This document shows, piece by piece, positions 48,831 to 58,793 of a DNA stretch of 64,000 nucleotides. How positions within the stretch are numbered: the stretch's first letter is position 1; each line of letters opens with the position of its first letter. The notes beneath the pieces are model-generated. The model did not search any database. It saw nothing but the letters and a program-made list of their open reading frames with translations, and had not been told where the DNA came from. Where the stretch lies: NCBI RefSeq assembly GCF_036327415.1, contig NZ_CP123961.1, forward strand, positions 496,001-560,000. Reading direction: 5' to 3'. Position numbers and translations under genes: made by a program. The DNA comes from Bartonella grahamii subsp. shimonis (lineage in GTDB: Bacteria; Pseudomonadota; Alphaproteobacteria; Rhizobiales; Rhizobiaceae).

Positions 48831-49921
48831 TCAAATATTTTTCATAAAAAAAGATAATTGCAACAAAAGCCTATTTTATTTGCGTCATAAAAGTTTGCGT
48901 ATAAGCTCGTATGAACTTCTAGAATATTTCTTGTCTTAGAGTTTTTTAATGTATACGAGTGATCTTTCTGTTGAAATCAGTAATTACGTCATAGAGTGCT
49001 TAAAAAAGAGTTCTCTATAAAGTATATTTTTTCCTTTCGAAAAAGCTTCTTGTTTACTTTTTACATCTCAAAAGTTTATTTCTTACAATGAATTCTTTTA
49101 TGATATTCATGATAGAGTGATTATGTACTCATAACGTATATTCTCTGTTAAATGAGATTTTTTGATTGTAGTCATATTTTCTTACTCGAATTTATCTTAT
49201 TAAGAGTCAAAAAAGCCCATTTAGTTATAATCATAAGAGAAATTATCGAGAGAATAAGAATGTATAGACTCAATATGGACTTTATGGAGTCTATTACGAA
49301 CAGATAGTGTAATGGGAATAAATATAACAATGAAGCTGCGAAGGAATGGATGTGTTATTTTATAAAGATGAAAATAGTGGTGAAATCCCCTCATAGCAAT
49401 GTGCATTTTAGATAAAAAAGTGGAGACAGAACACTATATTATTTTGAAAATAATAGTTGGTTACTTTCACTAATCTAACGATGTTTCTATAGCAATATTG
49501 TTTTGTCCAAATAATCAAAAATAAAGCTGCTAAACAGATATTAATTGTTAAAGAAAAACGAAAACTACTTAAATTTTTGTCATATTTGGGAGGTTTGCTT
49601 TACAGGTATTTCTTTACACATGTTTTTGAATCAACAATGGTAATGTTCTTGTCAGATTTTGCTAAGAAGAATGAGGGTCCGTATAAATAAAATAGCATAT
49701 ATAGCATGATAAAACGTTATGTTTTTACAAATCTGCATTATTATATTTTTCAACTTAAAATATTGCCAATTATTTTCACGTTTAGACAATTCATAAAAGG
49801 TATTTTTAGTCTTTATCTTAAATGTTTTTTTGATTCAACATATAGAAATTTTAAAAAATCTCATAGTGTACGGTATTTTCATTTAATAAAGTTATTATTT
49901 ATAAACCAATATGTTGATATT
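48831..49921. other. Non-coding stretch between hslO and the ccm operon
   Basis: About 1.1 kb, very AT-rich, with two converging neighbours. An 85-codon frame at 49706-49963 is low-complexity and overlaps ccmG, so it is not accepted. I see no repeat shared with the other gaps and no terminator I can support. Confidence 0.55.
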
Positions 49922-50515
49922 TTATTTTTCTTCTGTCATGATCGCTTGTTCAATTTTTGGTAGAATTTTTTTTTGATAAATTTGCCATGTTAAGGGACCA
50001 ACATGTTTGGCAATAATGATGCTCTCTTTATTCAAAAGAAAGGTTTCTGGGGGTCCATATATTCCCCAATTAATGGCTGTATATCCTGAAACGTCAAAGC
50101 CAATAAATTTAAAAGGATTACCAAAACTGTTTAAAAAGCGCAGGGCGTTTGTTTTGTTATCTTTATAATTAATGCCAATCAGATCAAAACGTTTATCTTG
50201 TGCAATTTTCATAAGAATAGGATGCTCTTCGCGACAGGGCAAACACCAAGAGCCCCAAAAATTGACCAATGTGACACGTCCTTTAAACTGTTTTGAATTG
50301 AGATAATTTTCTTTATCAAGAAGAGGAAGATGAATATTGGGAGCAGATTTTTCAGCTAATGCATTTGGGAGAAGAGGAGAATCTTGAAGGTGTTTTTTAT
50401 CCATAAAGCTGAAAAAAAGCAGCATGAGAAGAAGAAAAAGTACCAATGGTCCAAAAAGAACAAGCAGAACAGGCAAAGATATATTTTTTTTAAGTTTGGG
50501 AGGGGTATTTTTCAT
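49922..50515 (-). CDS. ccmG: Thiol:disulfide interchange protein CcmG/DsbE
   Basis: A membrane-anchored periplasmic thioredoxin that reduces the haem-binding cysteines of apocytochrome c. It has 197 residues, an N-terminal anchor (about 15-40, Leu-rich) and a thioredoxin fold with the active site WCLPC near residue 92. Conserved VNFWGSW precedes the site and the cis-Pro loop GPPETFLLN follows. It overlaps ccmD by 26 bases. Last gene of this ccm cluster. Confidence 0.95.
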   Translation of the reverse strand: MKNTPPKLKKNISLPVLLVLFGPLVLFLLLMLLFFSFMDKKHLQDSPLLPNALAEKSAPNIHLPLLDKENYLNSKQFKGRVTLVNFWGSWCLPCREEHPILMKIAQDKRFDLIGINYKDNKTNALRFLNSFGNPFKFIGFDVSGYTAINWGIYGPPETFLLNKESIIIAKHVGPLTWQIYQKKILPKIEQAIMTEEK

Positions 50516-50741
50516 TACACTTTTCTTTTTGTGATAGCTCTTTTTTGTTTAGCTGTTGGAGAATTTTCTTTTGGTATAGGGCTTTACAAAGAATATATCC
50601 AATAAGACATAAGAGGGATATTGCAGAAAGCACATAGCTTAAAACAACAATTTGCTGGTGTTTAAGGATGCTAAGGAAAAAATCAATTTTCTGAGATAGA
50701 TTTCCTAAAAGTCCGCCCTGGATGCCATTTAGGTCGAGCAT
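50490..50741 (-). CDS. ccmD: Haem exporter protein CcmD
   Basis: A small inner-membrane protein that helps release haem-CcmE from the CcmABC complex. It has 83 residues, one membrane helix at about 32-52 (VLSYVLSAISLLCLIGYILC) and a basic, polar C-terminus. CcmD sequences are poorly conserved, so the call rests mainly on size, topology and position between ccmC and ccmG. It overlaps ccmC by 13 bases. Confidence 0.82.
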   Translation of the reverse strand: MLDLNGIQGGLLGNLSQKIDFFLSILKHQQIVVLSYVLSAISLLCLIGYILCKALYQKKILQQLNKKELSQKEKCNEKYPSQT

Positions 50742-51517
50742 GATGAAGAGTCCTGTTGTTGTGCACGACGGGATTTTTTAATCTGTAGTATTCGGATGTA
50801 ATAACTATTGATTGCATTTCGCATAGCCATCAAATAGAGCGCAATAAACATAAAGATGAAACAAAATAGCATTGTTATAAGGGGCCATAACATAGCATTG
50901 TCGATTGTTGATCCGCCAGCACGTAACAATGATGCTGGTTGATGCAATGTATTCCACCAATTAACGGAAAATTTAATAACAGGGATATTAACAAATCCAA
51001 CAAGTGTAAGAATTGCAGTAGCGCGAGCGGCTTTTACTTGGTTGTCAAAAGCACGTCCAAGCAGGATAATAGAAAGATAGATAAAAAGCAGAATTAAAAC
51101 TGATGTTAACCGCGCATCCCAGACCCACCATGTTCCCCATGTAGGTTGCCCCCAAAGTGCTCCTGTCATGAGAGCCAAAGCGGTAAAAATTGCCCCAATA
51201 GGCGCCCCACATTTGAGTGCTACATCAGCAAGATGATATTTCCAAATCAGATTTCCTAATGCCGCTGCACTCATCGTTACATAACAGAATGTAGACAACC
51301 ACGCAAAGGGTACATGAAGGTACATAATCTTAACAGTAATGCCTTGTTGATAGTCATCAGGGGAATGCATCACTAGAATAAGCCCTAAGATAAGGAAACA
51401 CAATGTTATGCCGGCCAACCAAGGTAAAACGATACTGCTTATTTTCATGAAAATAGTGAAACTTGCAGGGAGTGGGCTCATTTTATATATACGAGATAGT
51501 TCATTCATGAAATTCAT
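50729..51517 (-). CDS. ccmC: Haem exporter protein CcmC
   Basis: An inner-membrane haem-handling protein that loads haem onto CcmE. It has about 262 residues and six hydrophobic segments. The tryptophan-rich haem-binding motif WGTWWVWDARLTS (WGxWWxWD) is near the middle, between conserved histidines such as that in HVPFAW. The frame can extend to a TTG at 51544; the ATG at 51517 (MNFMNELS) or 51508 is more likely, and none has a clear ribosome binding site. Confidence 0.94.
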   Translation of the reverse strand: MNFMNELSRIYKMSPLPASFTIFMKISSIVLPWLAGITLCFLILGLILVMHSPDDYQQGITVKIMYLHVPFAWLSTFCYVTMSAAALGNLIWKYHLADVALKCGAPIGAIFTALALMTGALWGQPTWGTWWVWDARLTSVLILLFIYLSIILLGRAFDNQVKAARATAILTLVGFVNIPVIKFSVNWWNTLHQPASLLRAGGSTIDNAMLWPLITMLFCFIFMFIALYLMAMRNAINSYYIRILQIKKSRRAQQQDSSSCST

Positions 51518-51555
51518 AATAGGCAGAGTTTTGCTATGCGGCAATCATCTTTTTA

Positions 51556-52221
51556 TTATTCTGATAAAAGTTTAAGCGTTATCGCAGCAACAAAAGAGCT
51601 AAAGAGACTCAAAAGAAGTGAAAAAGCGCTGAGAAGAGCCAAGGACGTGAGAAAAGAAATATTTGGATTTATTGGGGCTGTAGCAGCCGAAACACCAAAA
51701 ATCATAATTGGAATGATCCATGGCAAGATAATGATAAAAATAAGCAGAGCACTGTGCAACAATGAGGTTGCGAGTGCAGCGCCTATGGCACCAATAAAAA
51801 TAATGGCTGGTGTTCCGCATAAAAGGGTAAGCATTGTTGTAAAAGTTATTGTTACATCTAAATGGAGCATGAGAGCTAAAATAGGTGTAGCAAAAATAAG
51901 AGGAAGCATTGTTCCTACCCAGTGGGCAAGACATTTGGTAAAGACAATTAGTGTAAAACTTTGTCTTTTTCCTGAAAGGATAAATTGGTCGAGATTACCA
52001 TCATCGCGATCGATTTGGAAAAGTTTGTTCAGATTGAGGATTCCTGCAAGAAGGGCTCCAAACCACAATATACCTGGCCCTATTTGTGCAAGAATTTTAG
52101 GATCTGGCCCAATGACAAAGGGGGTTATGACAACAACAGCGATAAAAAACAATAGTCCTGTTAGTGAAGAGGCTTGTGGCGCTAATAATAGTTTAAGATC
52201 ACGCCAGAACAGTGCTTTCAT
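51556..52221 (-). CDS. ccmB: Haem exporter protein CcmB
   Basis: The membrane partner of the ATPase CcmA in the haem-CcmE release complex. It has 221 residues, six hydrophobic segments, and family signatures LLLAPQASSLTGLLFFIAVV near residue 12 and FQIDRDDGNLDQ near residue 68. It starts 12 bp after the ccmA stop. Confidence 0.95.
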   Translation of the reverse strand: MKALFWRDLKLLLAPQASSLTGLLFFIAVVVITPFVIGPDPKILAQIGPGILWFGALLAGILNLNKLFQIDRDDGNLDQFILSGKRQSFTLIVFTKCLAHWVGTMLPLIFATPILALMLHLDVTITFTTMLTLLCGTPAIIFIGAIGAALATSLLHSALLIFIIILPWIIPIMIFGVSAATAPINPNISFLTSLALLSAFSLLLSLFSSFVAAITLKLLSE

Positions 52222-52232
52222 TTGATTCTCTC

Positions 52233-52844
52233 CTAGAGAGGTAAAAATTTTTCCAGAGCGATTTTATAGTTTTCTGGAATACCTAGGGAATTATGAGTTG
52301 CAGCGATAATCATACCACCTTGATTGAGATGACGCTGGAAAATACGAGCCAGGAGTTTCTGAGCATGGTTATCAAGCCCAGATATTGGTTCATCTAAAAT
52401 CCAAAGAGGACGATAGGAGAGCAAAAGGCGAGCAATAGCTACGCGTTTTTGTTGCCCAGTTGACAGAGCGTTAAAGGGTAAATGTTCAAGGTTAGAAAGA
52501 CCAATATCGGCAAGAGCTTCATGCACAAAGCGTAAATGTTGACCGTAAAATTTTGCCCAAAATTGCAAATTGTCCATGACAGATAAGAGAGGTTTCATAG
52601 CATTTTGAGGACCAAGATAATGACACGCAGTTGCAACAGGGTATATTTGATCATGGTCTTTAAGTATTATATGACCTTCAGCAGCTTCAAGAAGACCGAC
52701 AATGATTCGGAGTAATGTAGACTTTCCGATACCATTAGGGCCGGTTATTGTCATCAGTTGCTGTGAAAATAAACAAAAAGAAAGACCTTTAAACAGAATT
52801 TCCTCGTTTCTGTAAGCGGCTAAACCTTTGCCTGATAACATCAT
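52233..52844 (-). CDS. ccmA: Haem exporter ATP-binding protein CcmA
   Basis: The ATPase of the CcmABCD complex for cytochrome c maturation. It has 203 residues, Walker A GPNGIGKST near residue 35, signature LSTGQQKRVAIARL near residue 128 and Walker B LWILDEP near residue 148. First gene of ccmABCDG on the minus strand. It is divergent from acnA; the shared gap holds an Irr-box-like palindrome. Confidence 0.96.
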   Translation of the reverse strand: MMLSGKGLAAYRNEEILFKGLSFCLFSQQLMTITGPNGIGKSTLLRIIVGLLEAAEGHIILKDHDQIYPVATACHYLGPQNAMKPLLSVMDNLQFWAKFYGQHLRFVHEALADIGLSNLEHLPFNALSTGQQKRVAIARLLLSYRPLWILDEPISGLDNHAQKLLARIFQRHLNQGGMIIAATHNSLGIPENYKIALEKFLPL

Positions 52845-52922
52845 GTGATTGCCTATTTTGTTTTTATTTTCATACTCTTTATTGCATTATAGAATAAAAA
52901 ACACATTTTTTATGCAATTGTA

Positions 52923-52951
52923 CCTAGAATAGTTCTAGAAATAGTTCTATA
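52923..52951. promoter_or_regulatory. Irr/ICE-like palindrome between ccmA and acnA
   Basis: TAGAATAGTTCTA at 52925-52937 fits the core TAGAA-N3-TTCTA of the rhizobial iron control element bound by Irr (full form TTTAGAANNNTTCTAAA). A second, overlapping TAGAA-N4-TTCTA spans 52936-52949. It lies about 80 bases before ccmA and about 200 before acnA. Irr controls haem and iron genes, including acnA in Bradyrhizobium, so both neighbours fit. Confidence 0.55.
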
Positions 52952-53141
52952 AGGGACACCTTACATCAATATCTGGTGTAGAATGGTTTCTGGCGCTGAT
53001 TTCCGCATTTGCCTATGAGAGGGTGGAGGGGGAAATGGATAGTGGAGGTAATTCCGTTTGCGCTCAAGCTGCGATCTTGATTCGTAGTTTGTGTTGTTCA
53101 TTCCTGGAAATTGGGCGGTTATAGTATGAGGGTGGACAGTC

Positions 53142-55829
53142 ATGACTCAAATTGATAGCTTTAATTGTCGCAGAGTATTAAATGTTGGTGGCAAAGAATA
53201 TATTTATTATAGCTTGATCGAAGCGGAGAAGAAAGGACTTGAAGGTGTTTCTCGTTTACCGTTTTCGATGAAAGTTATTCTCGAAAATTTATTGCGATTT
53301 GAAGATGGCCGCACAGTTAAAAAAGAAGATATCTTCAATGTTGCTAAGTGGTTAAACGACAAAGGGAGCGCCGGGGCAGAAATTGCTTACCGTCCTGCGC
53401 GTGTTCTTATGCAGGATTTTACAGGTGTTCCAGCAGTTGTTGATCTTTCTGCAATGCGTGATGCTATGGTTAAACTTGGCGGTAACGCAGAAAAAATAAA
53501 TCCTCTCATTCCTGTTGATCTCATCATTGATCACTCAGTTATTGTTGATGCTTTTGGTAATTCCATGGCTTTTAAGGAAAACGTTGAGCATGAATATGAA
53601 CGCAATGGTGAACGCTATCGTTTCCTTAAATGGGGCCAGCAAGCCTTTCAAAATTTTCGCGTTGTTCCTCCAGGAACAGGGATTTGTCATCAGGTTAACC
53701 TAGAATATTTAGCACAATGTGTATGGATGAAGAATGAAGAGGGGTGTGAGACGGTTTATCCTGACACCTGTGTAGGAACTGATTCGCATACGACTATGGT
53801 AAATGGTTTAGGGGTTTTAGGTTGGGGTGTTGGTGGTATTGAAGCAGAAGCAGCAATGTTAGGCCAACCTGTTTCTATGTTGTTACCTGAAGTGATTGGT
53901 TTTCGTCTAACAGGTAAACTTAAAGAAGGTGTAACAGCTACTGATCTCGTATTGACGGTGACTCAAATGCTACGCCAGAAGGGTGTTGTCGGTAAATTTG
54001 TTGAGTTTTTTGGTCCTGGTTTGGAGCAGATGACGCTTGCTGACCGGGCAACGATTGGAAATATGGCACCTGAATATGGAGCAACGTGTGGTTTTTTCCC
54101 AATTGATAAGGAGACAGTGCGTTATCTCAATATGACAGGACGTGATGAAAATCGGATTGCCTTAGTAGAGGCTTACACCAAAGCACAAGGGATGTGGCAT
54201 GACGAGATGGTGGCTCATCCCATTTTCAGTGATACAATTGAATTAGATATGGGAACTATTGTCCCTTCTATGGCTGGTCCTAAACGTCCTGAAGGACGTA
54301 TTGCATTGGAAAATGTTGGGCAGGGTTTTGAGAAGGCATTGGTCGAAGACTATAAGAAGACTTCTGGACAAGATAAGCGTTATCAGGTCGAGGGTGAAGA
54401 ATATACGCTTGGTCACGGTGATGTAGTGATCGCTGCGATTACGTCGTGTACGAATACATCGAATCCAAGTGTTCTTATTGCGGCGGGTCTTTTGGCACGA
54501 AATGCTGTGGCAAAAGGTCTCAAGAGCAAACCATGGGTAAAAACTTCTCTTGCACCTGGTTCACAAGTCGTTGAAGCTTATCTTCAAAATTCGGGTCTGC
54601 AAAAAGATTTAGATGCATTAGGATTTAATTTAGTAGGATTTGGGTGCACAACATGTATTGGGAATTCTGGTCCTTTGCATCCAGCTATTTCCAAAACGAT
54701 TAATGACAATGGTATAATTGCATCTGCAGTTCTTTCAGGAAATCGTAATTTTGAAGGACGTGTTTCCCCTGATGTGCAAGCGAATTATTTAGCTTCACCA
54801 CCGTTAGTTGTTGCACATGCGCTCATGGGGACGGTGTGTAAAGATTTAACCAAGGAGCCTCTTGGTGAAGATTTAAATGGTCAACCTATTTATTTGAGAG
54901 ATATTTGGCCAACTTCTCAAGAGATACAGGAGGTTATCGAAAAAAATGTCACGCGTAAGGTTTTTGCCGAAAAGTATGCAGATGTTTTTAAGGGAGATGA
55001 AAATTGGCAAAAAGTTCAGATTCCTACGGGTTCTACCTATTCTTGGGATGAGCAATCCACCTATGTCCGCAATCCACCTTATTTCGATGATATGCAAAAA
55101 ACACCTGATATCTTACCAGATATTAAAGATGCACGGATTTTAGGTTTATTTGGTGATAAAATCACGACGGATCATATTTCTCCTGCTGGTTCTATTAAAG
55201 CAGCTTCTCCTGCCGGAAAATATTTAATGGATCATGGTGTTAAAGTGACCGATTTTAATCAGTATGGAACGCGTCGTGGGAATCATGAAGTTATGGTCCG
55301 TGGGACCTTCGCCAATATTCGCATTCGTAATTTCATGTTAGGGGAAAATGGTCGAGAAGGAGGTTATACGGTTCATTATCCGTCAGCGGTAGAACAAGCC
55401 ATTTACGATGCAGCAATGGCGTATAAACAAGAAGGTATTCCACTCGTTGTTTTTGCTGGTATTGAATATGGCAATGGATCATCTCGCGATTGGGCAGCCA
55501 AAGGTACCAATCTTCTTGGTATAAAAGCAGTGATTGTGCAGTCTTTTGAAAGGATTCATCGCTCTAATCTTGTTGGTATGGGCATTGTTCCCTTTGTCTT
55601 TGAGGAGGGTGTAAGTTGGAAATCTTTAGGCTTAAAGGGAGATGAAAAGGTGACAATTGAAGGAATTCATAACTTGAAGCCTCGTCAAAAGACAGTAGCG
55701 ATAATTACTTTTTCTGATGGTACGATAAAAACCGTTCCGTTATTATGCCGTATTGATACTGAAGATGAGCTAGATTATTTGCATCATGGGGGAATTTTGC
55801 AATATGTCTTGCGTAAGTTAGCCGTTTAA
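53142..55829 (+). CDS. acnA: Aconitate hydratase A
   Basis: A [4Fe-4S] enzyme that interconverts citrate and isocitrate in the TCA cycle. The 895 residues are of AcnA/IRP1 type. Cluster cysteines are in SCTNTSNPS near residue 438 and GCTTCIGNSG near residue 504. DSHTTMVNGLGVLGWGVGGI near residue 213 and the swivel-domain GSSRDWAAKG near residue 785 are also clear. GGTGGA precedes the ATG. It stands as a single gene. Confidence 0.97.
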   Translation: MTQIDSFNCRRVLNVGGKEYIYYSLIEAEKKGLEGVSRLPFSMKVILENLLRFEDGRTVKKEDIFNVAKWLNDKGSAGAEIAYRPARVLMQDFTGVPAVVDLSAMRDAMVKLGGNAEKINPLIPVDLIIDHSVIVDAFGNSMAFKENVEHEYERNGERYRFLKWGQQAFQNFRVVPPGTGICHQVNLEYLAQCVWMKNEEGCETVYPDTCVGTDSHTTMVNGLGVLGWGVGGIEAEAAMLGQPVSMLLPEVIGFRLTGKLKEGVTATDLVLTVTQMLRQKGVVGKFVEFFGPGLEQMTLADRATIGNMAPEYGATCGFFPIDKETVRYLNMTGRDENRIALVEAYTKAQGMWHDEMVAHPIFSDTIELDMGTIVPSMAGPKRPEGRIALENVGQGFEKALVEDYKKTSGQDKRYQVEGEEYTLGHGDVVIAAITSCTNTSNPSVLIAAGLLARNAVAKGLKSKPWVKTSLAPGSQVVEAYLQNSGLQKDLDALGFNLVGFGCTTCIGNSGPLHPAISKTINDNGIIASAVLSGNRNFEGRVSPDVQANYLASPPLVVAHALMGTVCKDLTKEPLGEDLNGQPIYLRDIWPTSQEIQEVIEKNVTRKVFAEKYADVFKGDENWQKVQIPTGSTYSWDEQSTYVRNPPYFDDMQKTPDILPDIKDARILGLFGDKITTDHISPAGSIKAASPAGKYLMDHGVKVTDFNQYGTRRGNHEVMVRGTFANIRIRNFMLGENGREGGYTVHYPSAVEQAIYDAAMAYKQEGIPLVVFAGIEYGNGSSRDWAAKGTNLLGIKAVIVQSFERIHRSNLVGMGIVPFVFEEGVSWKSLGLKGDEKVTIEGIHNLKPRQKTVAIITFSDGTIKTVPLLCRIDTEDELDYLHHGGILQYVLRKLAV

Positions 55830-56067
55830 ATTCTTTTGTTTGTTGAGGAATATCTATTATTAAGCTATAAAGTTGCGGATCAAAGAGTTTGGCTTCGTTT
55901 TTTTATGACTATCTTTGAAAATCTAATTGACGTTAGCTTTGGGATTGCGCTATAAGCTACATGAGTTATAGGCAGCTTTATAGTTTTGCTTGGGTTGGGT
56001 TTATTTATATTGGTAGAATTGTTTTTTAGACTCATTTTACCAAGGTGTTGAAAGAGAGATTATATTT

Positions 56068-56334
56068 ATGGCGAATACACCTTCTGCTCGAAAAGCAGTG
56101 CGCAAGGTTGCGGCGCGCACACAGGTTAATAGGGCCCGCCGTTCACGCGTTCGTACCTTTATACGTAAGTTTGATGATGCTTTAGCGGGTGGCGATAAGG
56201 CATCTGCGGAGGTTGCATTTAAGAATTTTGAGCCTGAAATTATGCGTGCGGTATCTAAAGGGGTTTTTCATAAAAATGCTGCTGCGAGGAAAGTATCGCG
56301 TTTAGCTAAACGTTTGAAGGCTCTCAGCGTTTAA
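56068..56334 (+). CDS. rpsT: 30S ribosomal protein S20
   Basis: An 88-residue basic, helical primary binder of 16S rRNA. It has the typical [20 protein letters not shown] start and ends with the usual [19 protein letters not shown] block. GAGAGA lies before the ATG. A strong terminator follows. The rpsT-dnaA order is common in Rhizobiales. Confidence 0.97.
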   Translation: MANTPSARKAVRKVAARTQVNRARRSRVRTFIRKFDDALAGGDKASAEVAFKNFEPEIMRAVSKGVFHKNAAARKVSRLAKRLKALSV

Positions 56335-56357
56335 GATTTTTCTCCTTTATTGAGAAT

Positions 56358-56389
56358 AAAGCCAGTATCCATGAGGATGCTGGCTTTTT
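56358..56389 (+). terminator. Rho-independent terminator after rpsT
   Basis: AAAGCCAGTATCC (56358-56370) pairs with GGATGCTGGCTTT (56375-56387) with one T:G pair and a 4-base loop, followed by T residues. It lies 24 bases after the rpsT stop. Confidence 0.93.
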
Positions 56390-56480
56390 GTTTATTATTT
56401 CAAAAAGTTTCTATTGAAAATAAGAATCGATAATGATTCTCCTCTTGAAAAAGGAGAGAAAGTTTATAGGGGGAGTATGG

Positions 56481-56503
56481 TTATCCACAAGCTTTGTGGA
56501 TTT
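56481..56503. promoter_or_regulatory. Back-to-back DnaA boxes
   Basis: TTATCCACA at 56481-56489 is a perfect DnaA box. Its inverted partner, TGTGGATTT, follows at 56495-56503, so ATCCACAA-GCT-TTGTGGAT forms an 8-3-8 palindrome. This suits autoregulation of dnaA about 540 bases downstream. Confidence 0.65.
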
Positions 56504-57035
56504 TTACAGAGTCTTTTTTGTCAAGCATTTTATTTTTTTTTTTTAATCTGAAGAGATTCTTTAATTATTGGTAAATTTAGAGAAAAAAAATGAATTGAAT
56601 CAATATTGTTGTCAGTTCTCATTGATATAAGCATTTTTTTCGGTTTTTTTTGATTTTATTTTGACCTCTTGCATTTTACCTCTGCTGTTTTGTATGGTTC
56701 TTATGAAGACTAAAAAGCATGAAGGGGTCACATCGGCGTATTATTCTATATTTTGTTGAATACAAGATGTTTTGATTTGGGCTTTTCGAAGCTTTTGGGT
56801 TGGAGAGGTTTTCTGAGGGTTTTTTAGTTTTCTTAATGGATATGTTTACCATTTTAGAAGAGTGGGCCATATCATGAGTGCAAGTAAATCTTATTGGTCA
56901 TCTTTGTTAGTGGGGTTGTTATGAGGCTATCCTAGGGGAGGGTGAGTAATCTTATTTGGGGTAGGGCGTTTTGCCTTCGCTAGATTTATTTTAGCTGTTC
57001 GGCAGGGCAAAATTTTATTTTTATCAGGATGGAAG

Positions 57036-58607
57036 ATGGTGGATAAATTGAACTCTAAAGCTAGTTCCTTTAAAAGGGTTTCGGTGAATATCCTGTCAGC
57101 AGAGAACATAATAAAGAATAGGATGACGAAGAGTGATGAGGACGTTTGTAGAAATGCTTCTGTAGGGCATTCTATTGTTTCAGAGGAGGAGAGTGCGGCG
57201 GCTTTTATACGTGTTATGGCGCAATTAAAGGTACAGGTTGGTGTTGAGGCTTATACCAGTTGGTTTGGACGTGTGAAGCTTGCTGAATATAGTCATACTC
57301 TTGTAAAGCTTTCTGTTCCTACAGCTTTTTTACGTTCATGGATTAATAATCACTATGGTTCTCTTTTGACTCATTTATGGAAACAAGAGAATTCAGCAAT
57401 TCTTCGTGTTGAAGTTATTGTTCGTGGTATGGAACGCGTTTCAAGAGATGTCGTTTGTAAAAGAAGTGTTTCTTCTGCTGTGCTAGAGGAGCAGGCGACT
57501 TCATCTTTTGTTGAAAGTTGTGTAGAGCATTCAGTTAAGAGTTCTCAAACAGGAGTTTTTGGATCTCCACTTGATTCTCGCTATACTTTTGAAAGTTTTG
57601 TTGAGGGGGCTTCTAATCGTGTTGCTTTAGCAGCTGCGCGTTCAATTGCGGAGAGGCATAAAAGTGCTTTGCGTTTTAATCCTCTTTTTATTCACGCATC
57701 TGTTGGTTTAGGAAAAACACATTTGCTTCAAGCGATTGCTGCTTCTGCATTGAAGCGTTTAACGTCTGCGCGCGTTATTTATTTAACTGCTGAATATTTT
57801 ATGTGGCGTTTTGCAACAGCTATTCGTGATAATGATGCTCTTTCTTTTAAAGAACAGCTTCGTGATATCGACCTTTTGATTATTGATGATATGCAGTTTT
57901 TGCAGGGTAAGTCGATACAACATGAATTTTGCCATTTGCTTAATATGTTACTTGATAGTGCAAAACAAGTTGTTGTCGCTGCAGATCGTCCACCAGCAGA
58001 ATTAGAATCGCTTGATCTTCGCGTTCGCTCTCGTCTTCAGGGAGGGGTAGCCCTTGAAATTGAGGCACCAGACTATGAAATGCGTTTGCAAATGTTGCGC
58101 CAGCGATTGAAGGTGGCGCAACAAGATGATGGCATGGTATCAATTTCTGATGATATCTTGGAATATATTGCGAAAACGGTTTTAGGGTCGGGGCGTGATA
58201 TTGAAGGTGCATTTAATCAGCTCTTGTTTCGTCAATCTTTTGAGTCTGATTTATCTTTAGAGCGGATTGATGAGTTATTAGGTCATTTGACACGTCCTGG
58301 TGAACCTAAGCGCATCCGGATTGAAGAAATTCAGCGTACGGTAGCACGCCATTATAATGTTTCTAAACAGGACCTGTTATCTAATCGTCGAACGCGTACG
58401 GTTGTGAAGCCACGGCAAGTTGCGATGTATTTAGCAAAAGTATTAACTCCTCGCTCATTGCCAGAAATTGGGCGCCGTTTTGGTGGGCGTGATCATACAA
58501 CAGTTTTACACGCTGTGCGTAAAATTGAAGATTTGGTTTGTGGCGATCAGACCTTAGCTAAGGAACTTGAATTGCTTAAGCGATTGATTGGAGAACAGGC
58601 TGTATAG
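57036..58607 (+). CDS. dnaA: Chromosomal replication initiator DnaA
   Basis: It binds DnaA boxes and opens the origin. It has 523 residues. Domain I lies around 60-130 ([15 protein letters not shown]). A linker follows. The AAA+ domain begins near residue 185, with Walker [13 protein letters not shown] near 226 and Walker [11 protein letters not shown] near 283. The C-terminal DNA-binding domain has the signature [16 protein letters not shown] near residue 485. The N-terminal 45 residues before domain I are an extension. AGGA lies just upstream of the start. Confidence 0.96.
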   Translation: MVDKLNSKASSFKRVSVNILSAENIIKNRMTKSDEDVCRNASVGHSIVSEEESAAAFIRVMAQLKVQVGVEAYTSWFGRVKLAEYSHTLVKLSVPTAFLRSWINNHYGSLLTHLWKQENSAILRVEVIVRGMERVSRDVVCKRSVSSAVLEEQATSSFVESCVEHSVKSSQTGVFGSPLDSRYTFESFVEGASNRVALAAARSIAERHKSALRFNPLFIHASVGLGKTHLLQAIAASALKRLTSARVIYLTAEYFMWRFATAIRDNDALSFKEQLRDIDLLIIDDMQFLQGKSIQHEFCHLLNMLLDSAKQVVVAADRPPAELESLDLRVRSRLQGGVALEIEAPDYEMRLQMLRQRLKVAQQDDGMVSISDDILEYIAKTVLGSGRDIEGAFNQLLFRQSFESDLSLERIDELLGHLTRPGEPKRIRIEEIQRTVARHYNVSKQDLLSNRRTRTVVKPRQVAMYLAKVLTPRSLPEIGRRFGGRDHTTVLHAVRKIEDLVCGDQTLAKELELLKRLIGEQAV

Positions 58608-58793
58608 TGTTTATCGTTTCTTTCTTTGGAGAAACTTTAAAGAATTTAATGAGAAGATTGGTTTTTTCTTATGCAGGAGTGACTTGCCATTTTAAGAGAG
58701 GTTTAATAAACTCTAGCAGGCGATTCTTTAAAGAGGATCTGTTTTTAATTCTAAGGAATTCTTATAGTTTTTAGTAAATCATATGGGGCTTTT

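Larger units (their letters stand above)
56335..57035. other. rpsT-dnaA gap with DnaA-box pair and AT-rich tract
   Basis: After the rpsT terminator the region holds a back-to-back DnaA-box pair (56479-56503), a 12-base T run at 56533-56544 and a very AT-rich stretch up to about 56690. It is the dnaA promoter region. Whether it is also an origin of replication cannot be told; in related rhizobia the origin lies elsewhere, near hemE. Confidence 0.6.

Noticed and set aside
49706-49963. 85-codon plus-strand frame before ccmG
   Set aside because: Phe/Leu/Ile-rich product of AT-rich DNA that overlaps the ccmG 3' end on the other strand.
51536-52225. 229-codon plus-strand frame
   Set aside because: It lies exactly opposite ccmB, which has clear family motifs. 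A shadow frame.
56335-57035. Firm call of an origin of replication
   Set aside because: Only one perfect DnaA box and one inverted partner are visible. dnaA-proximal regions are not the origin in several relatives.
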